The notes below the pieces were generated by a model that searched no databases, was not told the DNA's origin, and saw nothing but the letters and a program-made list of their open reading frames with translations. A stretch of 64,000 nt of DNA from Paguma larvata (lineage: Eukaryota; Chordata; Mammalia; Carnivora; Viverridae): NCBI GenBank assembly GCA_030068075.1, contig CM057829.1, forward strand, positions 81,955,132 to 82,019,131, in the 5' to 3' direction. Positions 24,440-35,984 of the stretch are shown here, in pieces (within the stretch, counting starts at the first letter, position 1; the number at the start of each line of letters is the position of its first letter). Position numbers and translations under genes: made by a program.

Positions 24440-25960
24440 GTTAAATTAAATAAATTGATCCTGGATTAGTAAAGTTTTTATATACCTGACAGAAACTCAA
24501 AGTCCTCCTGAAGGAATATACCCTCAAAACAAGCCTTGGTATTCCCAAAGATAAACTCGGCCAAACCTGAATTCACAATCCAAAATTACAAAATATCTAA
24601 GGCAACAAGTCACTGTAAAGAAGAGTTGGGAAAAACAATTAAATAAAAGTAGATTCCCACTTATCATGACTGCACATAATAGAATTCCTGGATCTTAAAT
24701 ATAAAAATCATATACTTGACATGTTTAATAAAAAAGAAAATATGTATTTTACATGAGCATGAAAAGAAATACACTAAAAATAAAAAGAATTGAGCACATT
24801 TATGGGGTGACTGGGTGGTGCAGTCGGTTAGGCATACAACTCTTGATTTTGGCTCAGGTCATGATCTCAGTAGTTGGTGAGATTAAGCCCCGCGTCGGGC
24901 TCTGTGCTGACAGCAAGAAGCCTGCTTGGGATTCTGTCTCCCTCTCTCTGCTCTCTCCCCTTTTAAAAATAAATAAATAAACATTAACAAAAAAAGAGGC
25001 ACATTAAAAAAAACTAAATAGATATCCTACAAATTAAAAAAAAATCAATACAGTAAAATTCAGCGGATCAGATAAATAGCTATTTAGGCTAAAGCAAAAG
25101 CAAATCTGTGCTCTGGAAAAGTGACCTGAAGAAATCAAGCAGAACACAATATAGAAAGACTAGATGGTAACAAATATATGAAAAGATATTAATAAACTAA
25201 TGGGATAAAATGAAATGCAAAAAAATCAAATAGGAATTTTAAATAGTTGAATAGAAAGAATAATGTGATAGAAAGAAAAATGTGATAATGCCAAAAACAT
25301 TTCAACACTTGGTGAAAATTATGAATACCCAGAGTCAAGACATATGAAAAATATAAAAATTAAATAGAATAAAGAGGACGGAAACATATAAGAAGAACTG
25401 TCAGAGCTGCACTTTAAGGAGACCACCAAAAACAAAAAAAGAGTTCAAAGTTTCCCAAAAGAAAAAAAGTTTCCTTTGAAACAAATGGGAATATTTTCAA
25501 AGTGTTGACAGGAAATACCCATCAACCAACTGTCTCATTATTATCAAAGGATAAATGCTAAATATATATGATTTCAAAAACTATATATCATTAATAAAAG
25601 CTATATTTTCAGAAGTAATGTAATTGTGAAAGGAATGTCTAAAAGTAGGAAGACATGTTAAACAAATAAATTAGAATACCAAAACAAGTATCAACAATAT
25701 GTATAAAAATGATATGTCCTCTTAAAACACAAATAAAGCTACTATACTCGACAACAATGTAAGATGAAGAAAATACTTAGAAGCGTCATGTCTTTGGATC
25801 CCTCAAGAGGGAAGTCCAGTCATTAATTTACTTTAGGTATGACTAAAGTACGATTTGTGTATTAATGTTTCTCAGGTAACAGTCTATAATGATAGTGTGG
25901 ATTATTTTACACCAGTGCATAAAAAATGAAATTAAAAATTCAGTCAATCCATAAAGAGAA
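24440..25960 (+). mobile_element. HAL1-like (L1 ORF1-only) element, interrupted by a SINE
   Basis: A-rich plus-strand text following HAL1: 'ctcctgaaggaatataccct', 'aaacctgaattcacaatcc', then after the SINE 'atttcaacacttggtgaaaa', 'ggaatattttcaaagtgttg' and 'ccatcaaccaactgtctc'. HAL1 carries an L1 ORF1-like nucleic-acid-binding protein. Here only broken frames remain. The ends are approximate. Confidence 0.55.
24804..24995 (+). mobile_element. Felid tRNA-Lys SINE
   Basis: Starts 'ggggtgactgggtggtgcag' and has the 'caggtcatgatctcag' core, CT-rich 3' half and AAATAAATAAATAAACATT tail. An imperfect duplication (gagcacatt / gaggcacatt) flanks it. It is inserted in the HAL1-like element and is younger than it. 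Confidence 0.92.
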
Positions 25961-26025
25961 AGAACAGGAGACATCCAAAAGAAACCCACACCAAGCAGCA
26001 CAAATAGAAAGCATAAAATAATACT

Positions 26026-26220
26026 GGGGTGCCTGGGAGGATCTATCCATTAAGCTTTCGACTCTTGGCTTTGACTCAGGTCATGATCTCCCGGTTTTTG
26101 AAAGTGCAAGCCCTGCATAGGCTCTGTGCTGACAGGGAGAGCCTGCTTGGGATTATCTGTCTCCCTCTCTCTCTGTCCCCTGCCCCTCTCTCAAAAATAA
26201 ATAAACATTAAAAAATAAGT
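26026..26220 (+). mobile_element. Felid tRNA-Lys SINE
   Basis: Head 'ggggtgcctgggaggatcta', core 'caggtcatgatctcccgg', tail 'tcaaaaataaataaacatta'. The 11-bp duplication ataaaataata lies at 26013-26023 and 26221-26231. The CTC of the usual GGTGGCTCAG is altered to GGAGGATCTA. Confidence 0.92.
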
Positions 26221-26234
26221 ATAAAATAATATAA

Positions 26235-26460
26235 ACCAAAGGAAAAACAAAGAAAAATTATTTTACTCTATTATTATCATATAAATATACTTAAGGAAAT
26301 ATGATTATTAATCATAAAAACCTAAATATGTAAAGATAAAATTTGAGTTTGTAGATAGGCGGACATTGTAATATCAATGCATGTAATAACATAACTGAAA
26401 TATGTATAAACAATTTGACATAATTACAAGAGGAAATAGAAAAAGTCACCACACAGAATC
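26235..26460. other. AT-rich non-coding stretch
   Basis: No gene or nameable repeat seen between two SINE insertions. Confidence 0.35.
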
Positions 26461-26478
26461 AAAATTCAGTTCTATCAG

Positions 26479-26504
26479 GGGGTGCCTGGGTGGCTCAGGT
26501 GGTT
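26479..26504 (+). mobile_element. 26-bp tailless SINE fragment with perfect target duplications
   Basis: Only the first 26 bases of the felid SINE are present (GGGGTGCCTGGGTGGC plus CTCAGGTGGTT-type end). The fragment is flanked by a perfect 18-bp duplication, aaaattcagttctatcag, at 26461-26478 and 26505-26522. No CT-rich body and no poly(A) tail exist. The break lies in the D-loop region of the tRNA-like head. The next two consensus bases (AA of GGTTAA) coincide with the first As of the duplication. Confidence 0.9.
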
Positions 26505-26585
26505 AAAATTCAGTTCTATCAGATAATTGATAGGCTGAGCAGAAAACAAATGTTTAAAGATATAGATTTAAATCATACTGTTAGT

Positions 26586-26797
26586 GGGGAGCCTGGGTGG
26601 CTCAGTCAGTTAAGCTGCCGACTTCGGCTCAGGTCATGGTCTCACGGTCTGTGAGTTCGAGCCCCGTGTCAGGCTCTGTGCTGCCGGCTCAGAGCCTGGA
26701 GCCTGCTTTGGATTCTGTATGTCCCTCTCTCTCTCTGCCCTTCCCTTGCTCACACTCTGTCTCTATGTCTCTCAAAAATAAATAAGCGTTACAAAAA
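26586..26797 (+). mobile_element. Felid tRNA-Lys SINE
   Basis: A full, well conserved copy: 'ggggagcctgggtggctcag', 'gttcgagccccgtgtcagg', tail 'tcaaaaataaataagcgtt'. The 16-bp duplication aaatcatactgttagt lies at 26570-26585 and 26798-26813. Confidence 0.94.
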
Positions 26798-26910
26798 AAA
26801 TCATACTGTTAGTAAACTTGACTTAACAAACAGTGTATACAACCCCAAATCCAACAATATACTTGTAAACACACATGGAATGTTTATTTTTAATGCCTAT
26901 ATACTCTAGA

Positions 26911-27082
26911 CCTATGCTTGTGGCTATTTAAATTTAAATCTATATTAATTAATTAATTAAATACAGTTTAAAAACGACATTAGTCACATTTCAAATGCTC
27001 AATAACTGCATGTAGCTACTGGCTACTATATTGGGCAACAAAGATATAGAACACTGACACCATCGCAGATAGTTCTATTGTA
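26911..27082 (+). mobile_element. hAT-type (MER3-like) DNA transposon fossil
   Basis: 'gtcacatttcaaatgctcaa', 'actgcatgtagctactggct', 'gatatagaacactgacacca' and 'tcgcagatagttctattg' follow the conserved half of a non-autonomous hAT element. The AT-rich middle 'aattaattaattaaat' also fits. Confidence 0.65.
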
Positions 27083-27089
27083 CTACCTT

Positions 27090-27495
27090 AAGAAAAATTA
27101 TAAAGACATTTCTGCAGTACTAAGTATAGAAGAAATTACTGCAAGTTCAAAGAAATGAGTATCAAGTCTGAAGGAGCAAATGACCCCTAATATCCAAAGC
27201 AATTAAAAAAAAAAAAAACTATCTCTCTGGTGTAAACATTATTTCATGGGTTTCATGGGTTCAACTTGGAAAAAGGACTTCATTATGCATAAAATCTAAT
27301 AAAGAAATGATCAAATGATTAAGCCACAAAGGATCAAAGAAATGGTAGATTCATACCTATTAACTAGCATCCTTTAAAACAAAAAGCACGATTGTAACCC
27401 TTTGAACTTTGGGAAGTTCAAGGAAACAGGAGGTGCATTCTAAATTTTCTTGACTAAAATACATAGAATTAAATCACTTTTCTAATTTTTTAGTA
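27090..27495. other. AT-rich non-coding stretch
   Basis: No gene or nameable repeat seen. It may include decayed L1 upstream of the next element. Confidence 0.35.
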
Positions 27496-27499
27496 CTGT

Positions 27500-28810
27500 T
27501 ATATAAAAATACCCAGAAATAAATCCAAGCAGTGTGGTCAACTAATCTTCGGCAAGGATGCTAAGAATATAAAACAGGGAAAAGGTAGTCTTCTCATCAA
27601 ATAATGTAGGGAAACTGGATATCCATATGCAAAAGAATGAAACTGGATCCTTACACTATACACAAAAGACAACTCAAGATGAATTTGAGACTTAAACGTT
27701 TGACCTGAATTCCTAGAAGAAAACATAGGGGAAAAGCTTCTTGACATTAATCTTGGAAATGATCTTATGAGTGTGACACCAAAATCATAGGCGACAAAAG
27801 TATAACTAGATAAGTAGGACATCAAACTAAAAAGCTTCTGCAGAGCAAAGAAAACAATCAGTAGAAGAAAAGACAACCTACTGAAATGGGAGAAAATATT
27901 TGTAAACCATATATCTGATGAGAAGTAAATCTCCAAGATATATAAGGAACACTTACAACTCATAACCTAACTAATAAATGGACTAGGACATCTTTCCAAA
28001 GAAGACATACACATGGCCAGTAAGTAGAGGAAAAGATGCACCATGTCAGTAAGCATCAGAGAAATGCAAATCAAAAACTACAGTGAGATATCACCTCACA
28101 CCTGTCAGGATGGCCATTACCAAAAAACAAAATACAACCAAAGACAAAGGATGTGAAGTAACTGGAACGCTTGCACACTGTTGATAGGAATGCAAAATGG
28201 TGTTGTCGCTCTGGAAAACAGTATTCAGGTTCATCAAACACTGAAGGAAAAAAAAAAATAGAACTACCATAGAATCCACTCCTGCAAATGTATCCAAAGG
28301 AATTAAAATCAGACATTGAAAAGATATCAGTCCTCCATGTGTATTACAGCACTATTGACAATAGCCAAGATGTGGGAACAGCCTAAATGTCCATCGATGA
28401 ATTAACAGACGTTTAAAACTGTAGTATATATGCAATGAAATATTATTCAGCCTCTAAAAAAAGTAAATCCTACAATACGTGATGAAGATAACATAGATGA
28501 ACGTGGAAGACATTATGCTAAGCTAAATAAGCCAGTTACGGAACAAGAACTACATGATTCTGCTTATACGAAGGGTCTAAAATAGTTACGCTCATAGAAG
28601 CAAAGAATGAAATGGTTGCGAGGGGCTGGGGTAGGGCGAAACAGGAGATGCCGATCAAGAGGTGTGAAACTTCAGTTAGGCAGAGAAGTAAGCTCTAGAG
28701 AAATACACGGCATTGATGCCTATAGACTGTACTCTACACCTAAAAATCAGTTAAGACGGTAGATTTCATGTTAAGAGTTTTATCACATTAAAATAATTTA
28801 AAAAGTTATT
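27500..28810 (+). mobile_element. L1 (L1MA-like) 3' end, about 1.3 kb
   Basis: The C-terminal part of ORF2 starts near 27500 ('gatatccatatgcaaaagaa', 'ttcctagaagaaaacatagg', 'gcttctgcagagcaaagaaa'), runs through 'acatggccagtaagtag' and 'tcacctcacacctgtcagga', then the 3' UTR ('tacagcactattgacaatag', 'gaggggctggggtagggcg') to about 28805. Stops and frameshifts break it. The 141-codon minus frame at 27538-27963 is its antisense shadow. Confidence 0.88.
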
Positions 28811-28814
28811 ACAG

Positions 28815-31800
28815 ACAAATCAAATACGCCCAATGGAGCTTAAACTAATGCTGACGCAGCTCCATGGGTGGCCACAAGTTGTGTGGCTTGTAGTAAGGTG
28901 AATACACATGCAGAAGATATCTCTTCCCACTCTTCACCCTGCTGACTTGTGAACCTCTCTTTCAGGTCTCAGGGGAAAAACCGCAGCCCCAGGTGCCTGA
29001 ACAGGACCCATCACACAGTAGGAGCTAGGAGAAAAATGGCTGAATGCAAAAAGAGATAGATGAAGGGGTACATTTTCCACGTCTAATATTCTAGGATACC
29101 GTGTTCTATTTTCAGTATCACTCAGGGGGTTTAGGAGTGGTGGAAGAAGGTCAAAGAATTTCTGGAAAGAGCCAACAACCTCATGCTGTGAAACGTATTT
29201 CATTTCTCTTCCTGGGGGAATTCTTGGTCCTTTCCTCCTGAGATAATCAGAGCCCTGTAATTAACCCATATTGAACTGAGAAACTTCAGCTCAGTACACA
29301 ACAAACCCATGATGGTTTTCAACAGAAATCTTCATTCTATTTTTTAAGTAAGAAAGATAGTTGCCTTTTGAAAATCCTCCTTGACTATTCACAGCAGACG
29401 TCCCCAATGGAAATTTGCTTTCTACCAAGATGACTCAGAACTCTGAATCACAAGAGAAGTCCAACAGAAACAAGCTTAAACTGAAATGCAAATTTATTTA
29501 TAGTATTCAGGGTCTTGTGCATGGGGTACGGTAATGCTGTTGGCCAATAAGGTTTCCAGGAACACCAGAGTTACCTTACTTTTTGCATCTTTGCTCATTT
29601 CTCTCTCTGTCTTGCTTTCCACTGCACAATTACCATGGGGAGAACTTGGCCAAGCTTGAGTGATGTGCTCACACCCGACTCTGATGAATCATCAATGCCC
29701 ATATCGAATTAATTGTGGCCCAAAGAGTAAGGTAATTTAAGAAAAAAAAAGAAGGAAGCTCCTCTACAACTATGTTGAACAGGAGAATGAGTTTGCCTGG
29801 AAAGAGGGCAAGATGGGACACTGGACAGCCAAAAACAATAGATGGCTGAGACACTGCTTTTATGGGCTATTTTCCTAGGTGCATTGGTATAGAAAACAAT
29901 GGAGCCTGAATAAAACAGTCCCTAAGCAGCTTGCATTGATCCTTCACATTAAAAACAAGTAAAACAAGATGTTTTGCAACACACGTTAAAAAACATTTGT
30001 TTTGCCACATGTCGGGATACCACTTATAACACCCAAATGTACACAGGTCCACAGTTTCCTTAACTGCTTTGACCTGCCTCAGCGTCTCCCCTTTTGACGG
30101 CCTTTCAATGTCACAGAAACACCTCTGCATTTTTATGGGGCTCCTGAAATCCATTCATCTAGCCTTAGTATCATAAGCCTCAAACCTCAACACTGGGCTG
30201 GAACTCCCCAAACTCCTGCTTCAAATTTCCATAAAGCTCTAAGCAAAGGGGATGGGCTTGCATAACCGGTGCCAAGATTATCACGACAAGGACTGGGTTC
30301 ACATCAAGTACCCCCGAGCATAAATACTAAAATAAACACAGATAATTTGAAAAGGCAATACATCCAATAACTAAAGTACGGGTGGGCCAGAACAATACGG
30401 AGGATAATCTGTAGCATGCTTTTAATATCATAACTCTAGAGATATACCATATCGGATCTGTCTGAAAGATATTTTTCCCTGTTATGATGAAGCAACCCTC
30501 AGCAAATGTTTATTTACTCACTCAATATGTTTTGTCTGGGTACAGTATATCAACATTTAAATAACATTGCTTTCCACATATAATGTGCAAAGGAATGCTC
30601 GCATCATAGAAGCATGTCCTTAGTGACCTGGGGATATTTATTCACTTCAAAAATAAATTTACTACAGCAAGGAATAGGTCCCAAATTATTCAATAAAAAG
30701 GAAATTATCTTCACTAAATTCTTTGATCAATATACACTCTTCGCTGATTTCTCATTATACTGCTGTCAATATTCAGAGGGAAAAGATCAACAAACTGCAG
30801 GACCTCCCGCTTCAGGAAGATACTTGCCATTTGAAGACACTGTATTGCTCATAGTAGATTGGTATGTTTCCCTCTAGTGGTTAAAAGGCATTTAACTCCA
30901 TCAACCGAGCCACCTTTTGAGAAGCAAAGTAGGAATTGAGAACCAGGCAGCATTTAGTGAGGCAAAAATTAACATGGGTCTCGAATTAAGTGATTTGCAA
31001 GTAGAATCAAGTCTGGTTATGATGCAGAAACTGATTCATAGTTTAAATACCTGATCAGTTTCCGCGGGATGAACAAGGACAGAGAAAATCTGAAACTCTG
31101 GCTGGTGAGAGATGCTGATGATGAGCAAGGAAATGGAAATCAGAAGGGCGGACAATTAAAATACTTAGTAAAACCAATTCATTTTAATGTGGCACAAGAT
31201 TAGTAACGAAGCAAGATTAGCAATTTTTAATACCGTGCTGCATTACTTATTAAAACATCCTTTATTAAAATAATTTCATTTTTAAGAAATAAAAATTCAT
31301 GGACTGGTTCCATTCCAGTGGTGACTGCATTTCTCTTGTGACCCTGCAGCCTCAGGGTGGGCAATGTTATACTTCGCGAAGGAGGAAACGCAGTGACACT
31401 AATCACAGCAATCACTTGCCGAAATACATCACCAGGCCTAAAGCATTCCACTAAACGAGGCAAGGGAGTTTATTTGTGGTGACACTGGTTGCGTTTAACT
31501 CTTTAAAATGCAAGGCAATTACGCGAAGGACTCCATCTCTCTTCTTCTAAATACGATGAGCACGTTAGGCTATTGACAATCAACAGCAAAATGCCACAGC
31601 AGCTCCAAACATGCACACTGGGGTTCCTTGAGCAATCAAACTTGCTGAAATTAAGGGTCAAAAGATCAGCACTGTAACTTTAGGCAACCCAGGGGAAGAC
31701 AACAATCTTCCACCTTTGTTGTATTCTGTGAACTGGCCATGATCACAGAATGTGAGAGACAGCGATCAGATCACAGGATCATTGCTGCGCCAGAAAGCAC

Positions 31801-33080
31801 CTGCAGTTATTATGTACAAAAGAGGCTCACAATGCCAGGCTTTCAGAAGCACATAAAGCTAGCTGTCCTTCCAATTTCTCATAGGGAAATATGTGAACGA
31901 TACAGAGCAAAGAAAATGCCCATGACACAGACACATACATATAAATCCTTCCCAACTCAAGTATTCAGAGTTTGGTTTACACTATGAATTATTGAAAGAG
32001 CACGAAAAAGAAGAGCTAAAAACAGAAGCTAGAAATTATCAGCTCATCACCCATAAAGAGGCTATAGATCCTCAAGGAGAAAGGCTGAGCAAAAAGAAAC
32101 AATTATCCCACAATTCTTCTTTGGGTTTAACAGGTTATAAACAATGTTGCCAATAAATGTACCTTGCCTCTCTAAAGCAAACAAACGGATGGAAATAGAA
32201 CTGCATTCGGTTATCGATCATTTACTTCATTTATTTATCCATTGTCCACAATGAGCTGTAGAGAAAATATAAGAAGAGTGGTTCCAGCTTTCTAGAAAAT
32301 GGAATCAAAAGGACAAAAATGCAAATCTGCTGTTAACATTTATGTTTTGTTTATATTTAGTAGCAGCTATGCAAAACTAGAGGAGATTGAACAGAGGTTT
32401 CATGGGTTATTTTTAGAAACCTTGGAGAAGGTTATCCTGAAACGCAAACTACGAAAATTCTAAATACACTTTTGTTTTCATATTTTGGCCAGCTAAAATA
32501 GACTGGTAACAAAATATGTTAATTACCGAGTCACGTCGGAACAAAGCAAAGGTGTGCAGAAGACTTTAGTTGTATCTTGTGCAAAAGATAATACCTAAAA
32601 GCCTCAAGCAATAAAAGGGCACCTTACCAGTCGGAAGTTCCTTTTATTTTATTTTGACTTTTTAAAAATTTCTATCAAATTTAGGGACCTCTATAAAATC
32701 TGAAAAATGTTTTGGCCTCTTCCATAAAGATGAGGTTACAGGGTGGGGAAATTTCATGAAATGCGTTCGGATATCTATTTAATAAGCTGTTTCAGTGATG
32801 TGAAATATCATTTGGCCTTTCTAGTTGACATGACATTAAAAATGAAGCTTGTGTTTTTGCACGCGGGATGCCTAATTTAGTCATTGTAATTGCATAGAAG
32901 TTGATAGGTATACATAAACAGAAGCATCACTGTGTATGTCATAATCATCCTGGAGGAAATCCTACACTACGCTTGAAAAATAGAGCTTTTAATCTAGGAG
33001 GTGTCTCTTTTGATTGTGATATTGAGCCAAGCCAGATCTGGAGCGTAAGTTTCTTGACATAGTCCTGTTAAAATGAAGAA
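28815..33080. other. 4.3-kb repeat-poor non-coding interval
   Basis: I see no SINE, L1 or other nameable repeat and no convincing gene. It contains several stretches with unusually many CpG for this window, notably 31374-31563 (ten CpG). Frames up to 95 codons (29867-30154, minus) are unrecognised. It could hold regulatory DNA, but the sequence alone does not show it. Confidence 0.5.
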
Positions 33081-33082
33081 AA

Positions 33083-33227
33083 AAAAATAAAGCAAAAGGA
33101 AAGGGAAGGGAAGGGAAAGGAAGGGAAGGGAAGGGAAGGAAGGAAGGAAGGAAGGATGGAAGGAAGGAAGGAAGGAAGGAAGGAAGGATGGAAGGAAGGA
33201 TGGAAGGAAGGAGGGAAGGGAAAAGGA

Positions 33228-33290
<63 letters not shown>

Positions 33291-33442
33291 GAAAGAGAGA
33301 GAGAGAGGAAGGAAGGAAGGAAGGAAGGAAGGAAGGAAGGAAGGAAGGAAGGAAGAAAGAGAGAGAGGGAGAAAGGAAGGAAGGAAGGAAGGAAGGAAGG
33401 AAGGAAGGAAGGAAGGAAGGAAGGAAGAGAAAGAAAGAAAAT
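33083..33442 (+). repeat. Large GGAA/GAAA polypurine microsatellite
   Basis: Ordered blocks: GGGAA units (33095-33135), GGAA units with three T interruptions (33135-33220), a pure GAAA block (about 33226-33292), GAGAGAGAG, GGAA block, GAAAGAGAGAGAGGGAG, and a second long GGAA block. Bases 33202-33441 are an uninterrupted 240-base purine run. Frames of 87-203 codons on both strands (KEGR-like; LPSF-like on the other strand) are pure artefacts of the repeat. Confidence 0.98.
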
Positions 33443-33449
33443 CTGAGGT

Positions 33450-35980
33450 GATCTTGGTAAAATCCTATTGCACTGGAAGACAGAAGATGGGACGGGAGGG
33501 GCTGTGGGAAAGGCAATACACAGATGAAAGAAATAAAAGATGAGCAAATAAGAAAAGGAAAATGGATGGGAGACTCCAAGTGCTTCTAGAATATCTTTCA
33601 TGGAAAGAAAAGACCAATTGTCAAGAACACATATTAGAACTGTATCATGTTCTTTTCTCCCACAGTATACTAATTTCATTTTTTGAAGGATGTGGAAGGA
33701 ACTTTCTCTCTCTTCACCTCCTATAAATTATTCTATACTGAGTGCTGCCTTATGGACAGACAAAGGCACAAAGAAGCCAGGGCATTAGTATCCCCAGGAT
33801 GTGCACACGGTGGCTAATGGAGGTAATGAGTGCCCTGGCCGGGAGCCAGAACGACAGCCCTCAGCCACAAAGTGGTGAGTCAAGTGCAAGAGAACCACAG
33901 AAAAATGTGGAGTCCAACCATTCATTTTTGCTAAACAAAAATTTTTCTGCCACTTGTAACCAGTTAGCTTATCCCACCGTCCCCGAGCCCCTAAACTCCC
34001 TGCCCCTTGAATCCCCACTAGGTGGCTATTTCCTGGGCAGTTCTCTGAGCGGTGACATTGAAATGCCATTTGTCATAGAATGGGAAAGTGGGATGAAAGG
34101 TCTTAAGTGTTTGGGTATGAGGCCAAAACGAGAAGGCTGAAGAGCCACCCTTTCTAATTGTAACAAAATGGTGCTTTTTGCCTCTGCCTTTTTATGTTGA
34201 GATTCGGACTCCAAAGAGTCAAAAAGATCTTTTAGCATATCAAATGTACCTCTAAATTTTCCTTAACACCGATGGCACAGATTAATTCTTAACAAATGCC
34301 AGTAAAATAGCATGATGGCCATGACAATGAGAAAACATTTGTTCAATTACCTCTGTGACTTCTCATGGAATGTAGTTTGTAGACTATTGTACTGCTTAAT
34401 AAGATATCTATTTTAAAATATTACCCAGTCTTTCCCCAATATGCTTTTTCTTTCACATATTCTAAAGCTCTCTCTCCCCTTCTCCTTCTCCCTCTCCCTC
34501 TCATCAGTACAGGTACAGAAAGAAAGTAAAAAGCTGTATCAACTCAGTAGATGACAACTGAACACCAGGGACACTAAATAGTCACGTGCATGCTTTATTT
34601 ACACTTTCACTATCAAGTCTGAAGAATTCATTAAATTGGAAAATGCTTTTGAACGTTTATAAAAAAAATATACTCCTCTCATTTTGTAGGATTGTTTAAA
34701 TTATCTGCATTAGATGCCCATAAAAATTACATAGCCCAGCTAATCGACAACGCATACCTTGACTATTCTAAATATAATTTAGAGAAAGTCAATCATACAG
34801 GATTTTACTAGTGAATCCTGGAAGCTTCCCGTAAGTTCCTTCTAACATAAGTTTTATAAGTACTGTGGGTTTTACGTACAAAACCAACACAACGTAACAC
34901 TATTTCACTACAAGTATGAGAGAGTAGCACTAAGAGATGAAGAGGGGGTCAGAGAAGCATCTTCTGGCTCAAAGAGAATGGGATATAGAGACTGCACAGA
35001 AACAAGATGGCGACCTCCAAGTAAAGGGACTGATACTACTTTCTACCTTCCCCCAACCCTATCTTCTTTCCGAACCACTGCAGAAGGGCAGAAATGCTTA
35101 ATGATTTTCCTAACCGGAGAACTCTTATGGTTGGGTATAAAGCATGCTAGACAGGCCACATTTAGAGGTGAGCAGATTTTCCAGGGTGTGAGGAGATCAG
35201 AGACAGATGTTACCTGGCAGGTAGAACCAGTATTATTGGCTCAGTGTGTAAAGTAAAGTAGCATTTCAATTGAAGGAAAAATGAAAGGGAAATTTCAGCC
35301 TTTTCCAAGATTCTGCATGAACAGTTAACATGACAAAAAGTCAAGAATGCTGAATCCGTGAGTCCCCTGTACCCATGCAGGAAAAGGAACGAAGCCTTTA
35401 GTGCCATCAGAGAAGCCAATAGGTAAGCCTGGCTACATACAGTTCCTCTACGAGTTCTCAGTGTTTGTATGCAATCTACATTCTTCCTGTTGGATTATAC
35501 ATGTTATATATCTTCTGTGAATTAAACATCTTAGCATAACTTTCTGGCAGAATTATATGTCTTATAATTCACATATTTCCCAGAGTGCTGCAAAGTAACA
35601 AGAGTTGAATTTGCCACCCAGCAATATTCCAGGAAACTAATTACCTGGGGGAATTCATGAAAGATTGCATAGATTACTGTGCCTCAACAATAAAGTAATG
35701 AGACCGGTTTCCACAAGGCATACATAAAAATCACATCTATCTGGTGTATTGATTTATGCACACATTTTAGAAGATCTATGCAAATCTTACCTGACTCAAT
35801 CCTTTCCTCTTTACAAAGGCATTCCTACGGATGAAACTGAACATCATATTTCTCTCTCTGGACTTACTTTGCATGCCACTCATTTAGAACCTAGTGTTTA
35901 CGCGGGCTATTGGTAGTTATCTTGATATGTGTGAATGTATTGCCCATTCAAAACTGCTCTTCCATTAATATGGAAACTCT
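33450..35980. other. Non-coding stretch, slightly GC-richer at 33.75-34.2 kb
   Basis: A 132-codon plus frame (33742-34140) and antisense frames of 94 and 70 codons overlap one another; none is recognised. A pyrimidine tract at 34468-34505 ends in CATCAG. No repeats are nameable in the rest. Confidence 0.4.
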
Positions 35981-35984
35981 ATTA

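Noticed and set aside
26586..26797. tRNA gene suspected from the tRNA-like SINE heads
   Set aside because: The heads carry B-box-like GTTCGAGCCCC but continue into the SINE body and tail, and are repeated across the window. They are SINEs.
27538..27963. 141-codon minus-strand open frame
   Set aside because: It is the antisense of an L1 ORF2 3' end running on the plus strand.
32989..33679. Frames of 196 and 203 codons (minus) and 96 and 87 codons (plus)
   Set aside because: They translate the GGAA/GAAA microsatellite (LPSF- and KEGR-like repeats). Being open on both strands and in several frames is a property of the repeat.
33742..34140. 132-codon plus-strand frame in a GC-richer patch
   Set aside because: Overlapping antisense frames of 94 and 70 codons and lack of any recognisable domain argue against a gene. 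It could be an unlisted repeat or a decayed pseudogene, but nothing shows which.
34468..34508. Splice acceptor: pyrimidine tract followed by CAG
   Set aside because: The downstream sequence has stops soon after and no matching donor or coding exon. Such motifs are common by chance.
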